64,000 nt of DNA from Ophiura sarsii (taxonomy: Eukaryota; Echinodermata; Ophiuroidea; Amphilepidida; Ophiuridae), in assembly GCA_035610835.1 (NCBI GenBank), contig CM069447.1, positions 44,799,893-44,863,892 on the forward strand, given 5' to 3'. The notes under the pieces were generated by a model, which searched no databases, was not told where the DNA came from, and worked only from the letters and a program-made list of their open reading frames with translations. The translations under genes and the position numbers were made by a program. Positions 26,175 through 41,054 of the stretch are shown piece after piece (positions within the stretch are counted from its first letter, which is position 1; every line of letters starts with the position of its first letter).

Positions 26175-28654
26175 CTGAGGCAATTGGTAAATGCTCAATA
26201 TGACAACTGTCTATAGGAAATAACTCGTGTTCTACACATTGCATAATCTTCTAATTTGGAGAGTGGCAAGATATGTATATAATTGTTATATACGGTAAAG
26301 ATAAAGTAAATACGACATTTACATTGTTAGGGACTGGTCATTTTATGCGTGATTATGGCCCGTTTGTATGGTAAATCACTCAATATGACAACCGTCTATA
26401 GGGAATAACTCGTCTTTTATACATTGCATAATCTTCTAATTTGGAGAGTGGCAAGATATGTATATACTTATCATATATGGTAAAGATAAAGTAAATACGA
26501 CATTTACATTGTTAGGGACTGGTCATTTTATGCGTGATTATGGCCCGTTTATATGGTAAATCACTCAATATGACAACCGTCTATAGGGAATAACTCGTCT
26601 TTTATACATTGCATAATCTTCTAATTTGGAGAGTGGCAAGATATGTATATACTTATCATATATGGTAAAGATAAAGTAAATACGGCGTGTACATTGTTAG
26701 GGACTGGTCATTTCATGCGTGATTATGGCCCATTTATATGGAATGCGCGAGTGTTACATGTAGTCTTACATAGGGTGCAACGGGTGAAATTCATTATTTA
26801 AACTAATTATATGACAGTGGTTTATTATGCAACAATCAATTAAAATCCTTTTTGTTATCGCAATGCGTTTCTTTTTTGATAAGGGACCGGTCACAACCGC
26901 ATTATAGACGCTATAAAGTAATAACTATTGTGTCAATTATTGTAGCGTTGTATTTGCCATGGAATGATTGTATTTTCTTTGCATTTACTTAACTTGACGG
27001 TTATAATTTATCTTCCGTGTTTAATAAATGCATTAAAAGTACGAAATGCATTGTGACGGACTGGTCATTTTACATGTGGTAGACAGAGAGAAAGAAAGAC
27101 AAACAACAACCACCGAAAAAAGTTCAAAAATAAAGAAGAACAAAAACCAAAAGAGAGAAAAAACAAAAACAATATGTGACAAACAGATGAATAAAATAAA
27201 CCAGTAAATGAGCCACGCGAATAACGAAAATGTTATATTAAATACATTATTAAAAACACCATGAGGATTTGAACCCGTGTCTCTGCCCTTAAGTATGAAT
27301 ATAGGCCAACGCGCTAACCAATTGAGCTAATCGCCCATCTATGCAATATCAAGTCAAATCAAGTGTCATATTATCTTCGGCTTTAGAAATTAGCACTGAT
27401 TCACAATACACCTTTCATAGTAACGCCTTATAGCGTATTTATATTCAGAACCATGCCCTCGTACTATCAGAGTATGGACAACCGTTGCGTTTGTCCATCC
27501 ATTGAAAAGCATGCACATCGGTCGATTGTCCCCGATAAATAATAGAACTAACTCCTATTATCTATTTAATTTAGACGGACAATCGTGTACACGCGTGCAA
27601 TTCAATACGGTCAACCGTGTAACGGTTGTCCATCACCGCGTCATTAGAATTCCAAAGACCGGGTTCGGCGAATTACCTACAATGTAATGTTTATACCACT
27701 GTGGACGATGCTATTTAATATAATTCTCTTTATTTAGCTTTGGCCTTGTTATTATAATGTTATAAATGTAATAATTCTGTAATAAATGATTGCCGCGGTA
27801 TGCTACGCGAGCAATGTCGTGCGCTGTGTCCGAGTCGCTGGGAGCGATATGCGCGAGGCGTGTCAATCGATGTGCACGAGGAGTGTCTATCGCTGTGCGC
27901 GTGGCGTGTCGAGCGCTGCGCGCGAGACGTATAGATTGTTAATCATGATAGTTAGTTACCATCTCATTGTTCATGTTATTTCTTGGTAACAAAGTCGAGT
28001 GCTATGCTCGAAGTTTATACAAACGCGTAGCGCAAGCTGTAACCAAAGGATGCGCGTGGGATTGGGTCGAGCGCCACGCACGAACCGTCAAAGTTGTATT
28101 TAAATCATATTTTATAATGTTCTCATGTTTATCGGGGTATCAGATGCTTTTTTCAAAATAAATAAGTCAGGCTTCCTTGAATAATAGGAGCAAATATGCA
28201 GGTTTAGGTATTTAATATGACCAGTCCCTAATTCAGTACTGTAGACACCTCTTGATGATGGTATATCAGGAGATTCATAGCATCTCTATTTACTGAAAAT
28301 TTGATCAAAAAAGACTTACAAATAAAAAAGTTGTGGCTAAAAATGTAAAATCAGATGATTTTTTTTGGACTTCATTCAGACAATTCAGGAAAATTGGTGT
28401 TGGACCACATAGTCCATTTCTTTGCTAATATCCCACTTTAAGGGACTATTTTCAAGCGCTGATTTTGCAACAAACTTGTGTGGAGAGCTTGAGCTATCTA
28501 CTAAGTGATATCCCTCCCCCGCCCCCACCAATCAATGTTGAGGGTCCCAACGACCGTGGAGATGAAACGGTTCCGAACAACATTGAATGGGGGGACTGGG
28601 GGGTTGATTTCAACGAAGTCCTCAAAGTGGTTCAACAGTTATTTCCGGAATTGT
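26175..28654 (+). repeat. Array unit 12 (2480 bp)
   Basis: Full-length consensus unit. Confidence 0.95.
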
Positions 28655-31134
28655 CTGAGGCAATTGGTAAATGCTCAATATGACAACTGTCTATAGGAAA
28701 TAACTCGTGTTCTACACATTGCATAATCTTCTAATTTGGAGAGTGGCAAGATATGTATATAATTGTTATATACGGTAAAGATAAAGTAAATACGACATTT
28801 ACATTGTTAGGGACTGGTCATTTTATGCGTGATTATGGCCCGTTTGTATGGTAAATCACTCAATATGACAACCGTCTATAGGGAATAACTCGTCTTTTAT
28901 ACATTGCATAATCTTCTAATTTGGAGAGTGGCAAGATATGTATATACTTATCATATATGGTAAAGATAAAGTAAATACGACATTTACATTGTTAGGGACT
29001 GGTCATTTTATGCGTGATTATGGCCCGTTTATATGGTAAATCACTCAATATGACAACCGTCTATAGGGAATAACTCGTCTTTTATACATTGCATAATCTT
29101 CTAATTTGGAGAGTGGCAAGATATGTATATACTTATCATATATGGTAAAGATAAAGTAAATACGGCGTGTACATTGTTAGGGACTGGTCATTTCATGCGT
29201 GATTATGGCCCATTTATATGGAATGCGCGAGTGTTACATGTAGTCTTACATAGGGTGCAACGGGTGAAATTCATTATTTAAACTAATTATATGACAGTGG
29301 TTTATTATGCAACAATCAATTAAAATCCTTTTTGTTATCGCAATGCGTTTCTTTTTTGATAAGGGACCGGTCACAACCGCATTATAGACGCTATAAAGTA
29401 ATAACTATTGTGTCAATTATTGTAGCGTTGTATTTGCCATGGAATGATTGTATTTTCTTTGCATTTACTTAACTTGACGGTTATAATTTATCTTCCGTGT
29501 TTAATAAATGCATTAAAAGTACGAAATGCATTGTGACGGACTGGTCATTTTACATGTGGTAGACAGAGAGAAAGAAAGACAAACAACAACCACCGAAAAA
29601 AGTTCAAAAATAAAGAAGAACAAAAACCAAAAGAGAGAAAAAACAAAAACAATATGTGACAAACAGATGAATAAAATAAACCAGTAAATGAGCCACGCGA
29701 ATAACGAAAATGTTATATTAAATACATTATTAAAAACACCATGAGGATTTGAACCCGTGTCTCTGCCCTTAAGTATGAATATAGGCCAACGCGCTAACCA
29801 ATTGAGCTAATCGCCCATCTATGCAATATCAAGTCAAATCAAGTGTCATATTATCTTCGGCTTTAGAAATTAGCACTGATTCACAATACACCTTTCATAG
29901 TAACGCCTTATAGCGTATTTATATTCAGAACCATGCCCTCGTACTATCAGAGTATGGACAACCGTTGCGTTTGTCCATCCATTGAAAAGCATGCACATCG
30001 GTCGATTGTCCCCGATAAATAATAGAACTAACTCCTATTATCTATTTAATTTAGACGGACAATCGTGTACACGCGTGCAATTCAATACGGTCAACCGTGT
30101 AACGGTTGTCCATCACCGCGTCATTAGAATTCCAAAGACCGGGTTCGGCGAATTACCTACAATGTAATGTTTATACCACTGTGGACGATGCTATTTAATA
30201 TAATTCTCTTTATTTAGCTTTGGCCTTGTTATTATAATGTTATAAATGTAATAATTCTGTAATAAATGATTGCCGCGGTATGCTACGCGAGCAATGTCGT
30301 GCGCTGTGTCCGAGTCGCTGGGAGCGATATGCGCGAGGCGTGTCAATCGATGTGCACGAGGAGTGTCTATCGCTGTGCGCGTGGCGTGTCGAGCGCTGCG
30401 CGCGAGACGTATAGATTGTTAATCATGATAGTTAGTTACCATCTCATTGTTCATGTTATTTCTTGGTAACAAAGTCGAGTGCTATGCTCGAAGTTTATAC
30501 AAACGCGTAGCGCAAGCTGTAACCAAAGGATGCGCGTGGGATTGGGTCGAGCGCCACGCACGAACCGTCAAAGTTGTATTTAAATCATATTTTATAATGT
30601 TCTCATGTTTATCGGGGTATCAGATGCTTTTTTCAAAATAAATAAGTCAGGCTTCCTTGAATAATAGGAGCAAATATGCAGGTTTAGGTATTTAATATGA
30701 CCAGTCCCTAATTCAGTACTGTAGACACCTCTTGATGATGGTATATCAGGAGATTCATAGCATCTCTATTTACTGAAAATTTGATCAAAAAAGACTTACA
30801 AATAAAAAAGTTGTGGCTAAAAATGTAAAATCAGATGATTTTTTTTGGACTTCATTCAGACAATTCAGGAAAATTGGTGTTGGACCACATAGTCCATTTC
30901 TTTGCTAATATCCCACTTTAAGGGACTATTTTCAAGCGCTGATTTTGCAACAAACTTGTGTGGAGAGCTTGAGCTATCTACTAAGTGATATCCCTCCCCC
31001 GCCCCCACCAATCAATGTTGAGGGTCCCAACGACCGTGGAGATGAAACGGTTCCGAACAACATTGAATGGGGGGACTGGGGGGTTGATTTCAACGAAGTC
31101 CTCAAAGTGGTTCAACAGTTATTTCCGGAATTGT
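28655..31134 (+). repeat. Array unit 13 (2480 bp)
   Basis: Full-length consensus unit. Confidence 0.95.
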
Positions 31135-33614
31135 CTGAGGCAATTGGTAAATGCTCAATATGACAACTGTCTATAGGAAATAACTCGTGTTCTACACATT
31201 GCATAATCTTCTAATTTGGAGAGTGGCAAGATATGTATATAATTGTTATATACGGTAAAGATAAAGTAAATACGACATTTACATTGTTAGGGACTGGTCA
31301 TTTTATGCGTGATTATGGCCCGTTTGTATGGTAAATCACTCAATATGACAACCGTCTATAGGGAATAACTCGTCTTTTATACATTGCATAATCTTCTAAT
31401 TTGGAGAGTGGCAAGATATGTATATACTTATCATATATGGTAAAGATAAAGTAAATACGACATTTACATTGTTAGGGACTGGTCATTTTATGCGTGATTA
31501 TGGCCCGTTTATATGGTAAATCACTCAATATGACAACCGTCTATAGGGAATAACTCGTCTTTTATACATTGCATAATCTTCTAATTTGAAAAGTGGCAAG
31601 ATATGTATATACTTATCATATATGGTAAAGATAAAGTAAATACGGCGTGTACATTGTTAGGGACTGGTCATTTCATGCGTGATTATGGCCCATTTATATG
31701 GAATGCGCGAGTGTTACATGTAGTCTTACATAGGGTGCAACGGGTGAAATTCATTATTTAAACTAATTATATGACAGTGGTTTATTATGCAACAATCAAT
31801 TAAAATCCTTTTTGTTATCGCAATGCGTTTCTTTTTTGATAAGGGACCGGTCACAACCGCATTATAGACGCTATAAAGTAATAACTATTGTGTCAATTAT
31901 TGTAGCGTTGTATTTGCCATGGAATGATTGTATTTTCTTTGCATTTACTTAACTTGACGGTTATAATTTATCTTCCGTGTTTAATAAATGCATTAAAAGT
32001 ACGAAATGCATTGTGACGGACTGGTCATTTTACATGTGGTAGACAGAGAGAAAGAAAGACAAACAACAACCACCGAAAAAAGTTCAAAAATAAAGAAGAA
32101 CAAAAACCAAAAGAGAGAAAAAACAAAAACAATATGTGACAAACAGATGAATAAAATAAACCAGTAAATGAGCCACGCGAATAACGAAAATGTTATATTA
32201 AATACATTATTAAAAACACCATGAGGATTTGAACCCGTGTCTCTGCCCTTAAGTATGAATATAGGCCAACGCGCTAACCAATTGAGCTAATCGCCCATCT
32301 ATGCAATATCAAGTCAAATCAAGTGTCATATTATCTTCGGCTTTAGAAATTAGCACTGATTCACAATACACCTTTCATAGTAACGCCTTATAGCGTATTT
32401 ATATTCAGAACCATGCCCTCGTACTATCAGAGTATGGACAACCGTTGCGTTTGTCCATCCATTGAAAAGCATGCACATCGGTCGATTGTCCCCGATAAAT
32501 AATAGAACTAACTCCTATTATCTATTTAATTTAGACGGACAATCGTGTACACGCGTGCAATTCAATACGGTCAACCGTGTAACGGTTGTCCATCACCGCG
32601 TCATTAGAATTCCAAAGACCGGGTTCGGCGAATTACCTACAATGTAATGTTTATACCACTGTGGACGATGCTATTTAATATAATTCTCTTTATTTAGCTT
32701 TGGCCTTGTTATTATAATGTTATAAATGTAATAATTCTGTAATAAATGATTGCCGCGGTATGCTACGCGAGCAATGTCGTGCGCTGTGTCCGAGTCGCTG
32801 GGAGCGATATGCGCGAGGCGTGTCAATCGATGTGCACGAGGAGTGTCTATCGCTGTGCGCGTGGCGTGTCGAGCGCTGCGCGCGAGACGTATAGATTGTT
32901 AATCATGATAGTTAGTTACCATCTCATTGTTCATGTTATTTCTTGGTAACAAAGTCGAGTGCTATGCTCGAAGTTTATACAAACGCGTAGCGCAAGCTGT
33001 AACCAAAGGATGCGCGTGGGATTGGGTCGAGCGCCACGCACGAACCGTCAAAGTTGTATTTAAATCATATTTTATAATGTTCTCATGTTTATCGGGGTAT
33101 CAGATGCTTTTTTCAAAATAAATAAGTCAGGCTTCCTTGAATAATAGGAGCAAATATGCAGGTTTAGGTATTTAATATGACCAGTCCCTAATTCAGTACT
33201 GTGGACACCTCTTGATGATGGTATATCAGGAGATTCATAGCATCTCTATTTACTGAAAATTTGATCAAAAAAGACTTACAAATAAAAAAGTTGTGGCTAA
33301 AAATGTAAAATCAGATGATTTTTTTTGGACTTCATTCAGACAATTCAGGAAAATTGGTGTTGGACCACATAGTCCATTTCTTTGCTAATATCCCACTTTA
33401 AGGGACTATTTTCAAGCGCTGATTTTGCAACAAACTTGTGTGGAGAGCTTGAGCTATCTACTAAGTGATATCCCTCCCCCGCCCCCACCAATCAATGTTG
33501 AGGGTCCCAACGACCGTGGAGATGAAACGGTTCCGAACAACATTGAATGGGGGGACTGGGGGGTTGATTTCAACGAAGTCCTCAAAGTGGTTCAACAGTT
33601 ATTTCCGGAATTGT
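31135..33614 (+). repeat. Array unit 14 (2480 bp)
   Basis: Full-length. Three linked variants, G to A at 31589 and 31591 and A to G at 33203, are shared with units 15 and 16 only. Confidence 0.95.
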
Positions 33615-36094
33615 CTGAGGCAATTGGTAAATGCTCAATATGACAACTGTCTATAGGAAATAACTCGTGTTCTACACATTGCATAATCTTCTAATTTGGA
33701 GAGTGGCAAGATATGTATATAATTGTTATATACGGTAAAGATAAAGTAAATACGACATTTACATTGTTAGGGACTGGTCATTTTATGCGTGATTATGGCC
33801 CGTTTGTATGGTAAATCACTCAATATGACAACCGTCTATAGGGAATAACTCGTCTTTTATACATTGCATAATCTTCTAATTTGGAGAGTGGCAAGATATG
33901 TATATACTTATCATATATGGTAAAGATAAAGTAAATACGACATTTACATTGTTAGGGACTGGTCATTTTATGCGTGATTATGGCCCGTTTATATGGTAAA
34001 TCACTCAATATGACAACCGTCTATAGGGAATAACTCGTCTTTTATACATTGCATAATCTTCTAATTTGAAAAGTGGCAAGATATGTATATACTTATCATA
34101 TATGGTAAAGATAAAGTAAATACGGCGTGTACATTGTTAGGGACTGGTCATTTCATGCGTGATTATGGCCCATTTATATGGAATGCGCGAGTGTTACATG
34201 TAGTCTTACATAGGGTGCAACGGGTGAAATTCATTATTTAAACTAATTATATGACAGTGGTTTATTATGCAACAATCAATTAAAATCCTTTTTGTTATCG
34301 CAATGCGTTTCTTTTTTGATAAGGGACCGGTCACAACCGCATTATAGACGCTATAAAGTAATAACTATTGTGTCAATTATTGTAGCGTTGTATTTGCCAT
34401 GGAATGATTGTATTTTCTTTGCATTTACTTAACTTGACGGTTATAATTTATCTTCCGTGTTTAATAAATGCATTAAAAGTACGAAATGCATTGTGACGGA
34501 CTGGTCATTTTACATGTGGTAGACAGAGAGAAAGAAAGACAAACAACAACCACCGAAAAAAGTTCAAAAATAAAGAAGAACAAAAACCAAAAGAGAGAAA
34601 AAACAAAAACAATATGTGACAAACAGATGAATAAAATAAACCAGTAAATGAGCCACGCGAATAACGAAAATGTTATATTAAATACATTATTAAAAACACC
34701 ATGAGGATTTGAACCCGTGTCTCTGCCCTTAAGTATGAATATAGGCCAACGCGCTAACCAATTGAGCTAATCGCCCATCTATGCAATATCAAGTCAAATC
34801 AAGTGTCATATTATCTTCGGCTTTAGAAATTAGCACTGATTCACAATACACCTTTCATAGTAACGCCTTATAGCGTATTTATATTCAGAACCATGCCCTC
34901 GTACTATCAGAGTATGGACAACCGTTGCGTTTGTCCATCCATTGAAAAGCATGCACATCGGTCGATTGTCCCCGATAAATAATAGAACTAACTCCTATTA
35001 TCTATTTAATTTAGACGGACAATCGTGTACACGCGTGCAATTCAATACGGTCAACCGTGTAACGGTTGTCCATCACCGCGTCATTAGAATTCCAAAGACC
35101 GGGTTCGGCGAATTACCTACAATGTAATGTTTATACCACTGTGGACGATGCTATTTAATATAATTCTCTTTATTTAGCTTTGGCCTTGTTATTATAATGT
35201 TATAAATGTAATAATTCTGTAATAAATGATTGCCGCGGTATGCTACGCGAGCAATGTCGTGCGCTGTGTCCGAGTCGCTGGGAGCGATATGCGCGAGGCG
35301 TGTCAATCGATGTGCACGAGGAGTGTCTATCGCTGTGCGCGTGGCGTGTCGAGCGCTGCGCGCGAGACGTATAGATTGTTAATCATGATAGTTAGTTACC
35401 ATCTCATTGTTCATGTTATTTCTTGGTAACAAAGTCGAGTGCTATGCTCGAAGTTTATACAAACGCGTAGCGCAAGCTGTAACCAAAGGATGCGCGTGGG
35501 ATTGGGTCGAGCGCCACGCACGAACCGTCAAAGTTGTATTTAAATCATATTTTATAATGTTCTCATGTTTATCGGGGTATCAGATGCTTTTTTCAAAATA
35601 AATAAGTCAGGCTTCCTTGAATAATAGGAGCAAATATGCAGGTTTAGGTATTTAATATGACCAGTCCCTAATTCAGTACTGTGGACACCTCTTGATGATG
35701 GTATATCAGGAGATTCATAGCATCTCTATTTACTGAAAATTTGATCAAAAAAGACTTACAAATAAAAAAGTTGTGGCTAAAAATGTAAAATCAGATGATT
35801 TTTTTTGGACTTCATTCAGACAATTCAGGAAAATTGGTGTTGGACCACATAGTCCATTTCTTTGCTAATATCCCACTTTAAGGGACTATTTTCAAGCGCT
35901 GATTTTGCAACAAACTTGTGTGGAGAGCTTGAGCTATCTACTAAGTGATATCCCTCCCCCGCCCCCACCAATCAATGTTGAGGGTCCCAACGACCGTGGA
36001 GATGAAACGGTTCCGAACAACATTGAATGGGGGGACTGGGGGGTTGATTTCAACGAAGTCCTCAAAGTGGTTCAACAGTTATTTCCGGAATTGT
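33615..36094 (+). repeat. Array unit 15 (2480 bp)
   Basis: Same three-variant haplotype as unit 14 (34069, 34071, 35683). Confidence 0.95.
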
Positions 36095-38574
36095 CTGAGG
36101 CAATTGGTAAATGCTCAATATGACAACTGTCTATAGGAAATAACTCGTGTTCTACACATTGCATAATCTTCTAATTTGGAGAGTGGCAAGATATGTATAT
36201 AATTGTTATATACGGTAAAGATAAAGTAAATACGACATTTACATTGTTAGGGACTGGTCATTTTATGCGTGATTATGGCCCGTTTGTATGGTAAATCACT
36301 CAATATGACAACCGTCTATAGGGAATAACTCGTCTTTTATACATTGCATAATCTTCTAATTTGGAGAGTGGCAAGATATGTATATACTTATCATATATGG
36401 TAAAGATAAAGTAAATACGACATTTACATTGTTAGGGACTGGTCATTTTATGCGTGATTATGGCCCGTTTATATGGTAAATCACTCAATATGACAACCGT
36501 CTATAGGGAATAACTCGTCTTTTATACATTGCATAATCTTCTAATTTGAAAAGTGGCAAGATATGTATATACTTATCATATATGGTAAAGATAAAGTAAA
36601 TACGGCGTGTACATTGTTAGGGACTGGTCATTTCATGCGTGATTATGGCCCATTTATATGGAATGCGCGAGTGTTACATGTAGTCTTACATAGGGTGCAA
36701 CGGGTGAAATTCATTATTTAAACTAATTATATGACAGTGGTTTATTATGCAACAATCAATTAAAATCCTTTTTGTTATCGCAATGCGTTTCTTTTTTGAT
36801 AAGGGACCGGTCACAACCGCATTATAGACGCTATAAAGTAATAACTATTGTGTCAATTATTGTAGCGTTGTATTTGCCATGGAATGATTGTATTTTCTTT
36901 GCATTTACTTAACTTGACGGTTATAATTTATCTTCCGTGTTTAATAAATGCATTAAAAGTACGAAATGCATTGTGACGGACTGGTCATTTTACATGTGGT
37001 AGACAGAGAGAAAGAAAGACAAACAACAACCACCGAAAAAAGTTCAAAAATAAAGAAGAACAAAAACCAAAAGAGAGAAAAAACAAAAACAATATGTGAC
37101 AAACAGATGAATAAAATAAACCAGTAAATGAGCCACGCGAATAACGAAAATGTTATATTAAATACATTATTAAAAACACCATGAGGATTTGAACCCGTGT
37201 CTCTGCCCTTAAGTATGAATATAGGCCAACGCGCTAACCAATTGAGCTAATCGCCCATCTATGCAATATCAAGTCAAATCAAGTGTCATATTATCTTCGG
37301 CTTTAGAAATTAGCACTGATTCACAATACACCTTTCATAGTAACGCCTTATAGCGTATTTATATTCAGAACCATGCCCTCGTACTATCAGAGTATGGACA
37401 ACCGTTGCGTTTGTCCATCCATTGAAAAGCATGCACATCGGTCGATTGTCCCCGATAAATAATAGAACTAACTCCTATTATCTATTTAATTTAGACGGAC
37501 AATCGTGTACACGCGTGCAATTCAATACGGTCAACCGTGTAACGGTTGTCCATCACCGCGTCATTAGAATTCCAAAGACCGGGTTCGGCGAATTACCTAC
37601 AATGTAATGTTTATACCACTGTGGACGATGCTATTTAATATAATTCTCTTTATTTAGCTTTGGCCTTGTTATTATAATGTTATAAATGTAATAATTCTGT
37701 AATAAATGATTGCCGCGGTATGCTACGCGAGCAATGTCGTGCGCTGTGTCCGAGTCGCTGGGAGCGATATGCGCGAGGCGTGTCAATCGATGTGCACGAG
37801 GAGTGTCTATCGCTGTGCGCGTGGCGTGTCGAGCGCTGCGCGCGAGACGTATAGATTGTTAATCATGATAGTTAGTTACCATCTCATTGTTCATGTTATT
37901 TCTTGGTAACAAAGTCGAGTGCTATGCTCGAAGTTTATACAAACGCGTAGCGCAAGCTGTAACCAAAGGATGCGCGTGGGATTGGGTCGAGCGCCACGCA
38001 CGAACCGTCAAAGTTGTATTTAAATCATATTTTATAATGTTCTCATGTTTATCGGGGTATCAGATGCTTTTTTCAAAATAAATAAGTCAGGCTTCCTTGA
38101 ATAATAGGAGCAAATATGCAGGTTTAGGTATTTAATATGACCAGTCCCTAATTCAGTACTGTGGACACCTCTTGATGATGGTATATCAGGAGATTCATAG
38201 CATCTCTATTTACTGAAAATTTGATCAAAAAAGACTTACAAATAAAAAAGTTGTGGCTAAAAATGTAAAATCAGATGATTTTTTTTGGACTTCATTCAGA
38301 CAATTCAGGAAAATTGGTGTTGGACCACATAGTCCATTTCTTTGCTAATATCCCACTTTAAGGGACTATTTTCAAGCGCTGATTTTGCAACAAACTTGTG
38401 TGGAGAGCTTGAGCTATCTACTAAGTGATATCCCTCCCCCGCCCCCACCAATCAATGTTGAGGGTCCCAACGACCGTGGAGATGAAACGGTTCCGAACAA
38501 CATTGAATGGGGGGACTGGGGGGTTGATTTCAACGAAGTCCTCAAAGTGGTTCAACAGTTATTTCCGGAATTGT
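36095..38574 (+). repeat. Array unit 16 (2480 bp)
   Basis: Same three-variant haplotype as unit 14 (36549, 36551, 38163). Confidence 0.95.
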
Positions 38575-41054
38575 CTGAGGCAATTGGTAAATGCTCAATA
38601 TGACAACTGTCTATAGGAAATAACTCGTGTTCTACACATTGCATAATCTTCTAATTTGGAGAGTGGCAAGATATGTATATAATTGTTATATACGGTAAAG
38701 ATAAAGTAAATACGACATTTACATTGTTAGGGACTGGTCATTTTATGCGTGATTATGGCCCGTTTGTATGGTAAATCACTCAATATGACAACCGTCTATA
38801 GGGAATAACTCGTCTTTTATACATTGCATAATCTTCTAATTTGGAGAGTGGCAAGATATGTATATACTTATCATATATGGTAAAGATAAAGTAAATACGA
38901 CATTTACATTGTTAGGGACTGGTCATTTTATGCGTGATTATGGCCCGTTTATATGGTAAATCACTCAATATGACAACCGTCTATAGGGAATAACTCGTCT
39001 TTTATACATTGCATAATCTTCTAATTTGGAGAGTGGCAAGATATGTATATACTTATCATATATGGTAAAGATAAAGTAAATACGGCGTGTACATTGTTAG
39101 GGACTGGTCATTTCATGCGTGATTATGGCCCATTTATATGGAATGCGCGAGTGTTACATGTAGTCTTACATAGGGTGCAACGGGTGAAATTCATTATTTA
39201 AACTAATTATATGACAGTGGTTTATTATGCAACAATCAATTAAAATCCTTTTTGTTATCGCAATGCGTTTCTTTTTTGATAAGGGACCGGTCACAACCGC
39301 ATTATAGACGCTATAAAGTAATAACTATTGTGTCAATTATTGTAGCGTTGTATTTGCCATGGAATGATTGTATTTTCTTTGCATTTACTTAACTTGACGG
39401 TTATAATTTATCTTCCGTGTTTAATAAATGCATTAAAAGTACGAAATGCATTGTGACGGACTGGTCATTTTACATGTGGTAGACAGAGAGAAAGAAAGAC
39501 AAACAACAACCACCGAAAAAAGTTCAAAAATAAAGAAGAACAAAAACCAAAAGAGAGAAAAAACAAAAACAATATGTGACAAACAGATGAATAAAATAAA
39601 CCAGTAAATGAGCCACGCGAATAACGAAAATGTTATATTAAATACATTATTAAAAACACCATGAGGATTTGAACCCGTGTCTCTGCCCTTAAGTATGAAT
39701 ATAGGCCAACGCGCTAACCAATTGAGCTAATCGCCCATCTATGCAATATCAAGTCAAATCAAGTGTCATATTATCTTCGGCTTTAGAAATTAGCACTGAT
39801 TCACAATACACCTTTCATAGTAACGCCTTATAGCGTATTTATATTCAGAACCATGCCCTCGTACTATCAGAGTATGGACAACCGTTGCGTTTGTCCATCC
39901 ATTGAAAAGCATGCACATCGGTCGATTGTCCCCGATAAATAATAGAACTAACTCCTATTATCTATTTAATTTAGACGGACAATCGTGTACACGCGTGCAA
40001 TTCAATACGGTCAACCGTGTAACGGTTGTCCATCACCGCGTCATTAGAATTCCAAAGACCGGGTTCGGCGAATTACCTACAATGTAATGTTTATACCACT
40101 GTGGACGATGCTATTTAATATAATTCTCTTTATTTAGCTTTGGCCTTGTTATTATAATGTTATAAATGTAATAATTCTGTAATAAATGATTGCCGCGGTA
40201 TGCTACGCGAGCAATGTCGTGCGCTGTGTCCGAGTCGCTGGGAGCGATATGCGCGAGGCGTGTCAATCGATGTGCACGAGGAGTGTCTATCGCTGTGCGC
40301 GTGGCGTGTCGAGCGCTGCGCGCGAGACGTATAGATTGTTAATCATGATAGTTAGTTACCATCTCATTGTTCATGTTATTTCTTGGTAACAAAGTCGAGT
40401 GCTATGCTCGAAGTTTATACAAACGCGTAGCGCAAGCTGTAACCAAAGGATGCGCGTGGGATTGGGTCGAGCGCCACGCACGAACCGTCAAAGTTGTATT
40501 TAAATCATATTTTATAATGTTCTCATGTTTATCGGGGTATCAGATGCTTTTTTCAAAATAAATAAGTCAGGCTTCCTTGAATAATAGGAGCAAATATGCA
40601 GGTTTAGGTATTTAATATGACCAGTCCCTAATTCAGTACTGTAGACACCTCTTGATGATGGTATATCAGGAGATTCATAGCATCTCTATTTACTGAAAAT
40701 TTGATCAAAAAAGACTTACAAATAAAAAAGTTGTGGCTAAAAATGTAAAATCAGATGATTTTTTTTGGACTTCATTCAGACAATTCAGGAAAATTGGTGT
40801 TGGACCACATAGTCCATTTCTTTGCTAATATCCCACTTTAAGGGACTATTTTCAAGCGCTGATTTTGCAACAAACTTGTGTGGAGAGCTTGAGCTATCTA
40901 CTAAGTGATATCCCTCCCCCGCCCCCACCAATCAATGTTGAGGGTCCCAACGACCGTGGAGATGAAACGGTTCCGAACAACATTGAATGGGGGGACTGGG
41001 GGGTTGATTTCAACGAAGTCCTCAAAGTGGTTCAACAGTTATTTCCGGAATTGT
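38575..41054 (+). repeat. Array unit 17 (2480 bp)
   Basis: Full-length consensus unit. Confidence 0.95.
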
